Shown: positions 8,323-16,770, counted from the first letter of the stretch. The stretch: 64,000 nucleotides of DNA from an uncultured Bacilli bacterium (GCA_910584165.1 CAJTZU010000002.1:62001-126000), one strand, 5' to 3'. Numbers and translations are program-made. The notes: generated from the sequence alone by a model not told the origin.

Positions 8323-10065
8323 CTATTCCAATGTAATAGAAGATTCTGTTGTATATAAACTTCTATAAATTGTAGAATTATTTAATAATTCTTTATGAGT
8401 CCCTGAAGAAACTAGTTTACCATTATCAATGATATGAATAATATCAGCATCCATAATAGTAGATAAGCGATGAGCAACAATAATAACAGTATGATTTAGA
8501 ATTAAATTATCAATGGTCTGCTTAATATATTCTTGACTTTCATTATCAAGAGCACTTGTTGCTTCATCAAATAAAATAATCTTTGTGTTACTTAATAAAG
8601 TTCGCGCAATCGCAAGTCTTTGCTTTTGACCACCAGATAAGTTTACTCCCCCTTCTCCAATAATAGTATTATACTGATTTGGTAAAGACATAACGTAATC
8701 ATCAATATAAGCTTTTTTACAAACCTCTCTTACTTCCTCTAACGTAACATCTTCTTTCACAATTTGAAAGTTATCCATAATCGTTAGATTGAAAAGGAAT
8801 GGAGCCTGACGAATAACAGAAATATTTTTTCTTAAAGATTCTTCTGTTAATTCTTTAATGTCAATACCATCAATTTTTATTTCTCCTTTAGTAGCATCAA
8901 AATACCTTAACAATAAATTAAAAATAGTACTTTTTCCATTACCGCTTTTTCCTACAATTGCTACCTTTTTATGAGGCTCTATTGTAAGATTTAATCCTTT
9001 TAAGGTATCCTGCTCTTCCTCTCTATAGCGGAAATAAACATCCTTAAATTCAATCTTTCCTTCAGAATCTATCAAAACTTTATCCCCAAATTTTTCATCA
9101 GAATAAAGTCTATTGTTAATAATCTCATCAATCCGATTTAAAGATACTTTTACTTTATTATAATTAATTCCAAAATCACTAATGCTTTCAACAACATCAT
9201 CTATTTTCCATATATAAGATTCTAAAACAATAAATAAAGCATACGTCATTTGACCGTTTACAACTAAACTTCCTGCTGTTATTAATATAATTGTTTGTAA
9301 AAGAAAATAAACTAATGCATTTAAATTAAAATAAGCAACTTCATATTTTCTCATCTTTCTTTGATCTTGAAAATGAACATCTATATTATAATGCATTCTA
9401 TTTTCAATATTCTTTTTAATCCCTAAAGCCTTTATTTCACGAATACCAGTTAAATTTTCTGTTGCCATTTTTATTTGCATATCAGAATCTTTTTTAATCT
9501 TCTCTTGTGTCTTTTTTATCTTAGGAAAAAATTTTGCCGAAATAAATCCCATAACAATACTAAAAATAATAATTTCCATTCCTAATAAAATAGAATTCGC
9601 AAAAGCTAAAACTAAAACAATAAGAACAACAACTGCACGGCAAGTCATTTTAATCAATCTTCCTAGTAAGTCCATAACCCTATCTGGGTCTGTTGTCATT
9701 CTATTAATAAATTCCCCCACACCTATATTTTCAAAAGCAATAGCTGGCATTTCTGTAATTTTATGATATAAATCTTTAATAACTGCTTTAGAAAACTTTA
9801 TCTCTAAATAATTATAAATTAAATCTCTCGGAACCGATAAAAAGCAATGAAATAAAATATGTAATCCTTCTCTTAACAATAAAAATATTAAAAAAGTACG
9901 AAGAGAATTTTCAATTAATCCTTGAATAGCATATCCCCAAAAAAAAGAAGAAAGCAAAGTTGGGATATAAGTTATTACTGTTAATAATAGAAATAATAAT
10001 AATTTTCCTTTATCATCCTTTAAATATTGAAAAATTAAACGAAAAGATTTTTGTTTCTTTTTCAT
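8323..10065 (-). CDS. ABC transporter, fused permease and ATPase
   Basis: Half-transporter of the exporter (MsbA/LmrA-like) type that would dimerise in the membrane and export a lipid, drug or peptide. Residues 1-300 hold six membrane helices. The nucleotide-binding domain (about 337-575) has Walker A GKSGNGKST (372-380), signature LSGGQ (476-480), Walker B IILFDEATSALD (496-507) and the H-loop His532. The start has an AGGAGGTG ribosome site. A single ABC gene with no partner implies a homodimer. It is followed by the LMW-PTP gene. Its mRNA leader contains a perfect 11-base hairpin just before the ribosome site. The substrate cannot be inferred. Confidence 0.92.
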   Translation of the reverse strand: MKKKQKSFRLIFQYLKDDKGKLLLFLLLTVITYIPTLLSSFFWGYAIQGLIENSLRTFLIFLLLREGLHILFHCFLSVPRDLIYNYLEIKFSKAVIKDLYHKITEMPAIAFENIGVGEFINRMTTDPDRVMDLLGRLIKMTCRAVVVLIVLVLAFANSILLGMEIIIFSIVMGFISAKFFPKIKKTQEKIKKDSDMQIKMATENLTGIREIKALGIKKNIENRMHYNIDVHFQDQRKMRKYEVAYFNLNALVYFLLQTIILITAGSLVVNGQMTYALFIVLESYIWKIDDVVESISDFGINYNKVKVSLNRIDEIINNRLYSDEKFGDKVLIDSEGKIEFKDVYFRYREEEQDTLKGLNLTIEPHKKVAIVGKSGNGKSTIFNLLLRYFDATKGEIKIDGIDIKELTEESLRKNISVIRQAPFLFNLTIMDNFQIVKEDVTLEEVREVCKKAYIDDYVMSLPNQYNTIIGEGGVNLSGGQKQRLAIARTLLSNTKIILFDEATSALDNESQEYIKQTIDNLILNHTVIIVAHRLSTIMDADIIHIIDNGKLVSSGTHKELLNNSTIYRSLYTTESSITLE

Positions 10066-10081
10066 CTTACACCTCCTAAAG

Positions 10082-10106
10082 AAAACTACTAAAAATTAGT
10101 AGTTTT
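10082..10106 (-). promoter_or_regulatory. Leader hairpin before the ABC exporter
   Basis: A perfect 11-base inverted repeat (10082-10092 with 10096-10106, loop AAA) is followed on the minus strand by TTTTCTTT and at once by the AGGAGG ribosome site. It could be an attenuator or a remnant terminator. A separate strong terminator for the upstream gene lies at 10159-10183. Confidence 0.5.
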
Positions 10107-10158
10107 AAAGTCATTTCAAATATGTATTCATTTTAGCATGAAAAAAATAATTATACAA

Positions 10159-10183
10159 GAAAAAAAGTGGTTTATTACCACTT
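10159..10183 (-). terminator. Intrinsic terminator
   Basis: AAGTGGT (10165-10171) pairs with ACCACTT (10177-10183), with a T-tract on the minus strand. It ends the gene at 10182. TTGTATAAT follows directly on the same strand and may serve as the -10 of the ABC exporter gene. Confidence 0.8.
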
Positions 10184-10577
10184 ATAATGCTTTTCCTTCT
10201 TCTTTTTCATGACTCTTTGCTCGCTCAGAAATACTTGTATAAAGTCTATCATATTCTTCTTTTTGAGCACTATAATTAGCATAAGCAGAACCCATATCTT
10301 CTACTTCTACACTATATCCTGTATTTAATTTAATATAAGATGAACTCATTCCTAACAAACTAGTTACTTTACCATCTTCTTTTTTACCATATAAATCTAA
10401 TAATTCTTCTGTTGTTAATTCTGGAGTTGTAATACCTGATGGTATAGACATAGCTGATGCTGCTGTTATCATAGCTGCTAAAACATGAGGCTGTGCAACA
10501 TCTTGCTTTTTTGCTTCTGCAATAAAAAGACTTTCTACAGTTCTTTGTAATTCCAAATCTCTAGGATCTCTTTCCAT
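10182..10577 (-). CDS. Hypothetical protein, about 131 aa
   Basis: I do not recognise this protein. It begins MERDPRDLELQRTV and is hydrophilic. A small Ala/Ser-rich central helix (about 30-48) is not clearly membrane-spanning, and the C-terminus is helical and charged. The ATG at 10577 is chosen because GGAGG is eight bases upstream. The frame extends to 10631, but that would add an unlikely leader across the promoter. It is monocistronic between an extended -10 promoter and a good terminator. Confidence 0.65.
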   Translation of the reverse strand: MERDPRDLELQRTVESLFIAEAKKQDVAQPHVLAAMITAASAMSIPSGITTPELTTEELLDLYGKKEDGKVTSLLGMSSSYIKLNTGYSVEVEDMGSAYANYSAQKEEYDRLYTSISERAKSHEKEEGKAL

Positions 10578-10602
10578 TTGATAACCTCCTTCTATTATTA
10601 TC

Positions 10603-10611
10603 ATTATAACA
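10603..10611 (-). promoter_or_regulatory. Extended -10 promoter
   Basis: TGTTATAAT on the minus strand, 26 bases upstream of the ATG at 10577. Confidence 0.6.
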
Positions 10612-10689
10612 CGTCTCCAAAAGACAAGCAAATAAATTCTATAATTATTTAAATTTATTTTACTACCATTTATACATCAAAAAAAGAAA

Positions 10690-11061
10690 CTACTGTTTCT
10701 CCCTTTTGATAATTTCTTTAATAATATTTAATAAATCTTTTTCATTTTCATATTCTATAATATTTTTTGTAATTGATTTTAAAGAATTAGATACTTTCAT
10801 ATTTTTTTGAAATAAACAATAAATAGGTACATTATCATCATAAGCCCAACCTAATTCAATTCCCATACCAGTTGCAGGATAACTAACTTCTGCTATCATA
10901 ATAGATAAGTCTTTATAAAATTCTCTACTATTATAACTATCATTACTTTCCTCATGTGGAAGTAGAATTGTATGCTCTTGTAACTCTTTATCTTCCCTAA
11001 TTGGCCTATATAAATTTTCTAAATAATTTAATTGTTTAGAATGTGCTACATATATTTTCAT
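10690..11061 (-). CDS. Nucleoside 2-deoxyribosyltransferase-like protein
   Basis: A small protein of 123 residues with the nucleoside 2-deoxyribosyltransferase / deoxynucleoside N-hydrolase fold. The start MKIYVAHS is the typical first strand and nucleotide-binding turn. The centre has AEVSYPATGMGIELGWA (58-73), which carries the likely catalytic Glu69. Such enzymes cleave or exchange the glycosidic bond of deoxynucleosides or of their monophosphates. It is the last gene of a four-gene operon with an HD phosphohydrolase, a uracil-DNA glycosylase-like protein and an EEP nuclease, which supports a nucleotide-cleaning role. The exact substrate is not determined. Confidence 0.75.
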   Translation of the reverse strand: MKIYVAHSKQLNYLENLYRPIREDKELQEHTILLPHEESNDSYNSREFYKDLSIMIAEVSYPATGMGIELGWAYDDNVPIYCLFQKNMKVSNSLKSITKNIIEYENEKDLLNIIKEIIKREKQ

Positions 11062-11089
11062 TTTATCACCAAATTCATTATATTTTTTA

Positions 11090-11782
11090 CTAACCTTCTA
11101 CTACTTTTTTTACTTTATTCTTATTTGTCTCTTCAATAATAGAAAGTAAAGTATCGTAATCTTTCTCTTTGTTTTCTAAATCTTCATTAGCAATTTCTGG
11201 AAATAAGTCAGGCATTGTACATCCCATTTTTGTCTCTATTTCTTTTTGTAATTGAAGTGCTAATAAAAAATGTTGTTTAGAGTGTTCTGTAACGCCTTTC
11301 CGTTTTGTAATATCTAATAATCTTTTTTCAATGGTTAAATAACCGTTCCATTCACAAAAAAGGTCACATAATTGGATAATATTATCATAAACTGTAACTG
11401 GATGATTTCTTAAATATTGATCTAAAAAAGCATTTATTTCCCCTTTCGGGCCAACTCCTGCAGTCATACAAATATCATTATTAATAAAAGAGTGTGTTAA
11501 ACAAATCCCTGACTCTACAACATAACCTTTTGATTGCATATAATAATATCCCTCTATTGGATGAGTAGGATGATTAATTCTTCTACCAATATCATGAATA
11601 TAGCCTAAAGCTTCGGCATAATCAGCATCTAATCCTAATCTTTCTGCAATCCTTCTAGCAGCATGACCAACTCGAATGCAATGCAGGATCCATCTATTTT
11701 CTCGTTTTTGATAGTCAGACGCCTCTACTATAATCTCTTCTGTTAATAAAGATAATGCTTTTGCTGATGTCAATTTTTCCAC
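11090..11782 (-). CDS. HD-domain phosphohydrolase
   Basis: A protein of 230 residues with an HD domain. Candidate metal ligands are His34 or His40 in HCIRVGH and His63-Asp64 in YIHDIGRR, with further His residues at 71 and 74. HD proteins of this kind hydrolyse phosphate esters of nucleotides. The start is a GTG with AAAGGA upstream; an overlapping ATG is in another frame. The gene lies four bases after the uracil-glycosylase-like gene and 28 bases before the deoxyribosyltransferase-like gene. The operon context suggests deoxynucleotide metabolism, but the substrate is unproven. Confidence 0.8.
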   Translation of the reverse strand: MEKLTSAKALSLLTEEIIVEASDYQKRENRWILHCIRVGHAARRIAERLGLDADYAEALGYIHDIGRRINHPTHPIEGYYYMQSKGYVVESGICLTHSFINNDICMTAGVGPKGEINAFLDQYLRNHPVTVYDNIIQLCDLFCEWNGYLTIEKRLLDITKRKGVTEHSKQHFLLALQLQKEIETKMGCTMPDLFPEIANEDLENKEKDYDTLLSIIEETNKNKVKKVVEG

Positions 11783-11786
11783 ATTT

Positions 11787-12344
11787 TCACATTCCTTTCA
11801 GTTTTTCAAATATAGGAAGATTTCCTTTATAACTTTTGGGAGAAACTGGACTTGGGTGATAAATTGGCAATATTTGATAGCCATTTACTTCATAAATATT
11901 TCCAACTACATCGCTAAATTTTTTAAATGAAAAATCTAATAATACTCTGGTTGGAAACTCTCCTAATGAAATAATTAACTTTGGTTTTAAGATTTTTAAT
12001 TGCCTCATCATAACCTCTTTACAATTTAAAGAGCACGTTTTTAAATTTTTTCTTTCCAATGGATAACATTTTACGGCCTCTAAAAATGTTGTTTCTAAAA
12101 TATTTCTATCAATTATATCAAATAATTTTTGTAAAACAACTCCACTAGGAAGCATTTTTCCATTACCATCTCTCCATAATAAATGACTTTTGCGCCAGCC
12201 ATTATTTGCGGGAGCTTCCCCTATCAAAACAATTTCATTATCCCTTCCTAAAAAAACAGTTTTTTCATTAGGAAATTTTTCTACTAAGTTTTTACATTTA
12301 TCACATTGATGAACAAGAGTATCTATTTCTATTAATTCTTTCAT
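11787..12344 (-). CDS. Uracil-DNA glycosylase superfamily protein, Fe-S type
   Basis: Resembles family 4/5-type uracil-DNA glycosylases that excise uracil from DNA. Motif 1 is GEAPA (42-46) and motif 2 is YHPSP (162-166). Four Cys residues (14, 17, 93 and 104 or 108) are placed like the [4Fe-4S] ligands of that group. The length of 185 residues is typical. The ATG at 12344 follows the upstream TAA by one base, which implies coupled translation; a TTG at 12356 is the alternative. A canonical family 1 ung is also present in this window (32329-32979), so this would be a second glycosylase. The specificity could differ, for example UdgX-like or deaminated-base repair. Confidence 0.8.
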   Translation of the reverse strand: MKELIEIDTLVHQCDKCKNLVEKFPNEKTVFLGRDNEIVLIGEAPANNGWRKSHLLWRDGNGKMLPSGVVLQKLFDIIDRNILETTFLEAVKCYPLERKNLKTCSLNCKEVMMRQLKILKPKLIISLGEFPTRVLLDFSFKKFSDVVGNIYEVNGYQILPIYHPSPVSPKSYKGNLPIFEKLKGM

Positions 12345-12345
12345 A

Positions 12346-13125
12346 TTATATCTCAAAATCTATTAGAAGTGGTAAATGGTCTGATACATTACTTTCTAAA
12401 ATTTGGAAATTATTTATAGTCACTAAATCATTAATAAAGATATAATCACAAACCAAATTACCTTTATCTAATCCATCATCAAAATGAGGCCTAGTGGATT
12501 TTATTTTATACTTATCAATTAGGTTTATCAATTCTTTATTTAGTAATCCAATGCTTTCTGTTTCTGGAAGTAAGTTAAAATCTCCAACAACAATAGCAGG
12601 AATATCTTTCCTCACTTTTGAAAGAATAAATTTAGATTGTGCAATTGTTCTTTCATCACCTATTTTTCCTTCATTCCATATACCATGAACATTAATAATT
12701 TGAAGTTCTTTCCCACCTATTTTTATTGTCGCATTTTGAATAGAGCGACACCAATCTTCTTTCCTAAAATTAGTCGCATCATATTCATATCTATATTCTC
12801 GGTAATAAAAATCATTTGTATGTTCCTTAATTGGATATTTTGATAATAATAAAGTTCCCTGCTCTGCTTTCCCACCAAAATCTCTAGTTACTTCTCCATT
12901 TTTAGTAACACCTTTCGCAACAAATAAAGGAGCAAAAGCAAAATTGGGATATTCTTCTAAAGTTATTAATTCATTTTCTGACTGATACATTGAAAAGCAT
13001 GTATCTTCTATTCCATGCATCGCTTCTTGAATCGTAATAATATCTGCCTTTTCTTTTATAAAAAAATCTTTTACTTCTTTTGTATTATCTAATTTAATGC
13101 AAATATTTAAATTTAATAATTTCAT
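12346..13125 (-). CDS. Endonuclease/exonuclease/phosphatase family protein
   Basis: A protein of 259 residues with the EEP fold (exonuclease III / DNase I-like). Visible motifs are the metal Glu in IQEAMHG (about 35), the GDFNLLPE catalytic loop (Asp and Asn) and the C-terminal SDHLPLLI with the catalytic Asp-His. There is no signal peptide, so it is cytoplasmic. It may act on DNA ends, AP sites or small phosphoesters. The ATG at 13125 is chosen because the GTG at 13134 is part of the AGGTG ribosome site. First gene of a tight four-gene operon with glycosylase, HD and deoxyribosyltransferase-like genes. Confidence 0.82.
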   Translation of the reverse strand: MKLLNLNICIKLDNTKEVKDFFIKEKADIITIQEAMHGIEDTCFSMYQSENELITLEEYPNFAFAPLFVAKGVTKNGEVTRDFGGKAEQGTLLLSKYPIKEHTNDFYYREYRYEYDATNFRKEDWCRSIQNATIKIGGKELQIINVHGIWNEGKIGDERTIAQSKFILSKVRKDIPAIVVGDFNLLPETESIGLLNKELINLIDKYKIKSTRPHFDDGLDKGNLVCDYIFINDLVTINNFQILESNVSDHLPLLIDFEI

Positions 13126-13206
13126 AAATTTCACCTATTTCTATTATATCTTATTTAAAACGAGAATTAAATCATTTTTTATAGTATAATAAAATTAGGT
13201 GATTTT

Positions 13207-13599
13207 ATGAAAGTTCTTAGTTTAACAGAACCTTGTGCTACTTTAATAAAAGAAAAAAAGAAATTGATAGAAACTAGAAGTTGGAAAACAAATTACCGTG
13301 GAGAACTTTATATCCATGCTAGTTCTACTAAAATTCCAAAAGAATGGAGAGAAAATAAAGAACTGATGAATTTAGTGAATGATTTTCCTCTTAATTATGG
13401 AAATATTATTTGTAAATGTGAACTAACAAATTGTATTAAGATGACACCCGAATTTATTAAAAATATTAAAAACAATCATCAAGAATATATTTGTGGAATC
13501 TATGAAATTGGAAGATATGCTTGGATTTTAGAAAATATAGAGGTACTGAAAGAACCCATCCCAACAAAAGGACATTTAGGAGTGTGGAATTATGAATAA
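13207..13599 (+). CDS. ASCH domain protein
   Basis: A 130-residue ASCH (PUA-like) protein. Features are the N-terminal MKVLSLTEPCATLIKEKKK, the IETRSW core (about 21-26), YRGELYIHASS and the C-terminal GHLGVWNYE. ASCH proteins bind RNA or act as small amidohydrolases. The gene overlaps cutA by eight bases (ATG at 13592 inside its last codons), so the two are coupled. A TATAAT at 13185-13190 and an AGGTGA ribosome site precede it. The cellular role is not known. Confidence 0.85.
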   Translation: MKVLSLTEPCATLIKEKKKLIETRSWKTNYRGELYIHASSTKIPKEWRENKELMNLVNDFPLNYGNIICKCELTNCIKMTPEFIKNIKNNHQEYICGIYEIGRYAWILENIEVLKEPIPTKGHLGVWNYE

Positions 13600-13909
13600 A
13601 TATTGTGTTATTACAACTGCTATTGATAATGAGTTTGTAGCGCAAAAAATGATTGATGAGTTACTAAAGAAAAGACTAGTAAGTAGTATTCAAAAAAGGG
13701 AAATTATATCCTCTTATTGGTGGAATGGAAAAATAAAAAAAAGTAAAGAATTTCTTTTACAAATGAAAACAAAAAAATCTCTTTACAAAGAAGTAGAAGC
13801 AGAAATAGAGAGACTTCATACCTATGAAGTTCCAGAAATATTTTCTGTTGATATGAATAATGGTATTCAATGCTACCTAGATTGGATAGAAGAAGAAACA
13901 AAAAAATAG
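13592..13909 (+). CDS. cutA: CutA divalent-cation tolerance protein
   Basis: A 105-residue CutA1-type trimeric protein. Diagnostic parts are YCVITTAIDNEFVAQKM, the SYWWNGKI motif (about 44-51), LLQMKTKK and HTYEVPEIF. Family members are linked to copper tolerance and signalling, but their molecular function is unclear. It starts within the end of the ASCH gene and ends in a strong bidirectional terminator shared with pnuC. Confidence 0.9.
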   Translation: MNKYCVITTAIDNEFVAQKMIDELLKKRLVSSIQKREIISSYWWNGKIKKSKEFLLQMKTKKSLYKEVEAEIERLHTYEVPEIFSVDMNNGIQCYLDWIEEETKK

Positions 13910-13930
13910 ATGATATCATCTATTTTTTTT
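13901..13930. terminator. Bidirectional intrinsic terminator
   Basis: A perfect palindrome centred at 13914/13915 (arms 13901-13914 and 13915-13928) with flanking A and T runs, between convergent cutA and pnuC. Confidence 0.88.
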
Positions 13931-14575
13931 AGCCTCTATATTCCATTTGACAATTCCATAAATATTAATTAGTAAATATCCAATAGATACTAGTAACATC
14001 ATAATAGAACCAGTTCCTCCATTTATAACAGTTAATATCCATATACCTAAATCAATTATATTATTAATTAGCCAAAGCCACCAAGCTTCTTTAAATCTTA
14101 AAATCATTAAAATAATACCACATAAATTAATACAATTAGAAGTAGCATCCATAAATGCTAATCGCTGACTTGGAATTAAACTTAATAAATATCCTAAAAC
14201 AAAACTACCAATCACACAAGATAATGTTATGATAATAGAATTTTTAAATGTAAATTCACGTACTTTTACAGAATCTTCTTTATCTAAATTTTTTCTCCAA
14301 GAAAAAAATCCTTGTACTTGTAAAGGTGAAAAAACAAAGATATAAAAAAAGAATAACCCATATAATTGATTTTGATAAGATATATAGCCACTTATTAAAT
14401 AATTAATAAGTCCTAAAATATAATTACTTCTTTTTCCTTCACTAGCAAAATAAGCACATAATAAAGCAGTTAATAAGTTAGTTCCACCCAGTAATAAGTC
14501 ATTTGTTAAAAGACCGGTTAAAAGAGATAGTATGAAACAAAAAAAAGTAATTATTAAATATTTTTTATTTATCAT
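13916..14575 (-). CDS. pnuC: PnuC-family vitamin transporter
   Basis: An integral membrane protein of 219 residues with about seven helices and the PnuC signature segments: a Trp-containing loop (QGFFSWRK) and a final helix pair with WWLWLINNIIDLGIW. PnuC proteins take up nicotinamide riboside; relatives use riboflavin or thiamine, so the substrate is not certain. It ends with TGA inside the shared terminator. It is the last gene of a set with a methyltransferase, an SDR and an alpha/beta hydrolase, separated from them by 63 bases. No clear riboswitch was found in that gap. Confidence 0.85.
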   Translation of the reverse strand: MINKKYLIITFFCFILSLLTGLLTNDLLLGGTNLLTALLCAYFASEGKRSNYILGLINYLISGYISYQNQLYGLFFFYIFVFSPLQVQGFFSWRKNLDKEDSVKVREFTFKNSIIITLSCVIGSFVLGYLLSLIPSQRLAFMDATSNCINLCGIILMILRFKEAWWLWLINNIIDLGIWILTVINGGTGSIMMLLVSIGYLLINIYGIVKWNIEAKKNR

Positions 14576-14638
14576 TCTTATTCACCCTCATAACAGCTAC
14601 AATGGCCTCTTTAAGCAAAAATTCACTATTGTCTAGTC

Positions 14639-15409
14639 CTAGATACTAGGAGACGATAATTCGTCTCTAACCTCATTAAATGGATGAATTTCAATGTCTT
14701 GAAAACCAATATGTGTAAAAAAATCTCTAATATGAGTTATATCTTCAAATCTATCATTTAGACTATTTCTAGAGGTTATTCCACTTAAATTTGCATTAAC
14801 TTTTGGTAAATTAGCATTTTGATGCTCTATAAATTTTTTAGGAGTGACATCACAAGTAATCCAATAGCCTCCAAATTTCGATAATATATCATAAATATTT
14901 TTAGCAACAATTTCCTTTTCCTCAAAAGTTAAATAGCGAAGTAAACCTTCATTTATTATAACTAATTCTTGATTCTCATCAAAATAAGGTAATACTTGTT
15001 TATAATCCTTTTTCTGTAAAGCATTTCCACTTATTAAATGTAAAGAAGAAGGAATAGAAGAGATTTCTTTTAAAACTCGTACCTTTTCTTTTATCATTAA
15101 GGGTAAATCCATCTCTACATAAATATACCCCTTGTTAGAATAATCTAATCCTCTAGAAGAATATCCTGAAGCTAATTCTAATACTTGTTTAATATTAGTA
15201 GCATTTAGTAATTTATTAGCAAGTTTATATCTTGCTTCTAATTCGGGTGCTAGCATCTTGTCTAAGAAGATATTCTTGACATTTTTTTCTGATATTTTAG
15301 AAAAAATTTCATTTTCATAAGGAATATCTGTAAATGTACGTGGATAACTAGTAACAACAGCAATTGGAATAATACTTTCATATTCTTCATTTTGAAATCT
15401 ATTCTTCAT
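14639..15409 (-). CDS. Class I SAM-dependent methyltransferase, LCM-like
   Basis: A 256-residue methyltransferase. The SAM-binding site is ELASGYSSRG (about 78-87), followed by VEMD as the acidic motif II. The later VIINEGLLRYL and FGGYWITCDV resemble the leucine carboxyl methyltransferase / Tcm O-methyltransferase family (PF04072-like). The acceptor substrate is unknown. It starts five bases after the SDR gene and is cotranscribed with it, which suggests a small modification pathway with the upstream hydrolase. Confidence 0.75.
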   Translation of the reverse strand: MKNRFQNEEYESIIPIAVVTSYPRTFTDIPYENEIFSKISEKNVKNIFLDKMLAPELEARYKLANKLLNATNIKQVLELASGYSSRGLDYSNKGYIYVEMDLPLMIKEKVRVLKEISSIPSSLHLISGNALQKKDYKQVLPYFDENQELVIINEGLLRYLTFEEKEIVAKNIYDILSKFGGYWITCDVTPKKFIEHQNANLPKVNANLSGITSRNSLNDRFEDITHIRDFFTHIGFQDIEIHPFNEVRDELSSPSI

Positions 15410-15414
15410 AATTT

Positions 15415-16170
15415 CTACTTTAGTAAAATGCCACCATTAACATTTACATTTTCTCCATTGATATAATCAGCTTGTTCACTTAGCAAAAATAGCACTAAAT
15501 TAGCTGTATCTTCTGTAGTACCTAGCCTTTTACTAGGATTTTTAGTTGCCGTTGCTTCTATTTCTTCCTCTGTATAACTTTGTCTTGCAAGAGGCGTTAA
15601 AGTAAGTGATGGACTTACCGTATTTACTTTAATATTATATTTTGCAAGTTCTAAAGCTGCACACTTTGTCATCATAATAGTTGCTGCTTCTGATGTACAA
15701 TATGCAAGACTATCCTCCATTGGTCTTGTTCCTAATCTAGAAGCAATATTAATAATTCTTGGAAATCTTGCATTCTTCATGAGAGGAATAGCATTTTTAA
15801 TGCATTGAAAACGCGCCACTACATCCACATTCAATTCATGTTTATATTCTTCTACTGTTAAATCTTCTATAGAAAAAATCTTATCATAAGCTGCACAATT
15901 TACTAATCCATCTAATCTTCCATATTTTAAAGCAATTTCTTCAAACATCTTATCAACTGCTTGACTATCTGCTAAATCTGCTTTTATTAATAAAATATTA
16001 TCCTTATAGTTTTCCAATTCCTTTATAGTTTCTTCTGCCATAGAATCATTATGACCATAATGAATAATGACAGTTGCACCGCTTTCTACTAATTGTTTCG
16101 CAATCTGTCTTCCAATACCTGAAGTAGAACCAGTTACTAATACAACTTTTTCATTAAAATTAATATACAT
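15415..16170 (-). CDS. SDR-family protein with altered catalytic lysine
   Basis: A short-chain dehydrogenase/reductase fold of 251 residues. The Rossmann motif TGSTSGIG (13-20), NCAA (91-94), Asn114 and Ser144 are all in place. The active-site tyrosine is Tyr157, but the YxxxK lysine is replaced: the sequence is YCTSEAA, with Glu161 where Lys is expected. The codon is GAA on the minus strand, so it is read directly. Loss of this Lys usually abolishes normal NAD(P)H-dependent catalysis. It may therefore bind a nucleotide without redox activity, or use another proton relay. It is eight bases from the upstream hydrolase gene in the same operon. Confidence 0.85.
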   Translation of the reverse strand: MYINFNEKVVLVTGSTSGIGRQIAKQLVESGATVIIHYGHNDSMAEETIKELENYKDNILLIKADLADSQAVDKMFEEIALKYGRLDGLVNCAAYDKIFSIEDLTVEEYKHELNVDVVARFQCIKNAIPLMKNARFPRIINIASRLGTRPMEDSLAYCTSEAATIMMTKCAALELAKYNIKVNTVSPSLTLTPLARQSYTEEEIEATATKNPSKRLGTTEDTANLVLFLLSEQADYINGENVNVNGGILLK

Positions 16171-16178
16171 GATACCTC

Positions 16179-16733
16179 CTATAGATATTCTAATAATTCA
16201 TTAAACTCTATGTAATTTGATTCTGCATTTAAATGTCCACCATCTTTAATGATTACTACTTTAGTGGCTATTGTGTCTGAAAATTTTTTCTCCACTTCCT
16301 GTTTTACATAAGGATCATTTTCAGTGTAAAAACAAATAATATCATTACAATAGTTTTTGATATCTTTTAAATTATCAAAATACATAGTTCTATTAACGGT
16401 ATCATAATCTTTATCAATTCCAAAATAATTATTAAATCCACAGACACTAACAATTCTTTTTACTTTTATTTTTCTCTCTACTAAAAATTTACAAATAAAA
16501 ACAGGAGCAATAGAATGGGCATAAATAACTGTATTTTCATTTAAAACACCCGCACTTACATATCCATCCATTACGTTAGACCAATTTGTATAATTTTGAT
16601 ATGTTACACCCGTTGGTAAATCTGGAGTATAAACATCTAACTCTTTTTCTTCTATTTTCCTTCTAAGCCATGGAATCCAATTAGAAAATGGGCTTCCAAA
16701 ACTTCCATGAATAAGCATATAATTATTCTTCAC
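16179..16733 (-). CDS. RBBP9/YdeN-type serine alpha/beta hydrolase
   Basis: A 184-residue hydrolase of the RBBP9/YdeN family. The N-terminal MLIHGSFGSP loop, the nucleophile Ser in YAHSIAP (about 70-76), the acid in ENDPYV and the His in GGHLN make up the catalytic triad. The start is taken as GTG at 16733, since family members begin a few residues before the IHG motif and AAGGAAG lies upstream; ATG at 16718 is possible. It heads the operon with the SDR, methyltransferase and PnuC genes. The substrate is unknown. Confidence 0.82.
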   Translation of the reverse strand: MKNNYMLIHGSFGSPFSNWIPWLRRKIEEKELDVYTPDLPTGVTYQNYTNWSNVMDGYVSAGVLNENTVIYAHSIAPVFICKFLVERKIKVKRIVSVCGFNNYFGIDKDYDTVNRTMYFDNLKDIKNYCNDIICFYTENDPYVKQEVEKKFSDTIATKVVIIKDGGHLNAESNYIEFNELLEYL

Positions 16734-16753
16734 ATTTCCACTTCCTTTTTATC

Positions 16754-16762
16754 ATTATATCA
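16754..16762 (-). promoter_or_regulatory. Extended -10 promoter
   Basis: TGATATAAT on the minus strand, 21 bases upstream of the hydrolase start at 16733. Confidence 0.6.
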
Positions 16763-16770
16763 TTGAAGGA

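Noticed and set aside
13704..13919. 71-codon minus-strand open frame
   Set aside because: Antisense to cutA, Leu/Phe-rich by A/T composition, and runs into the shared terminator.
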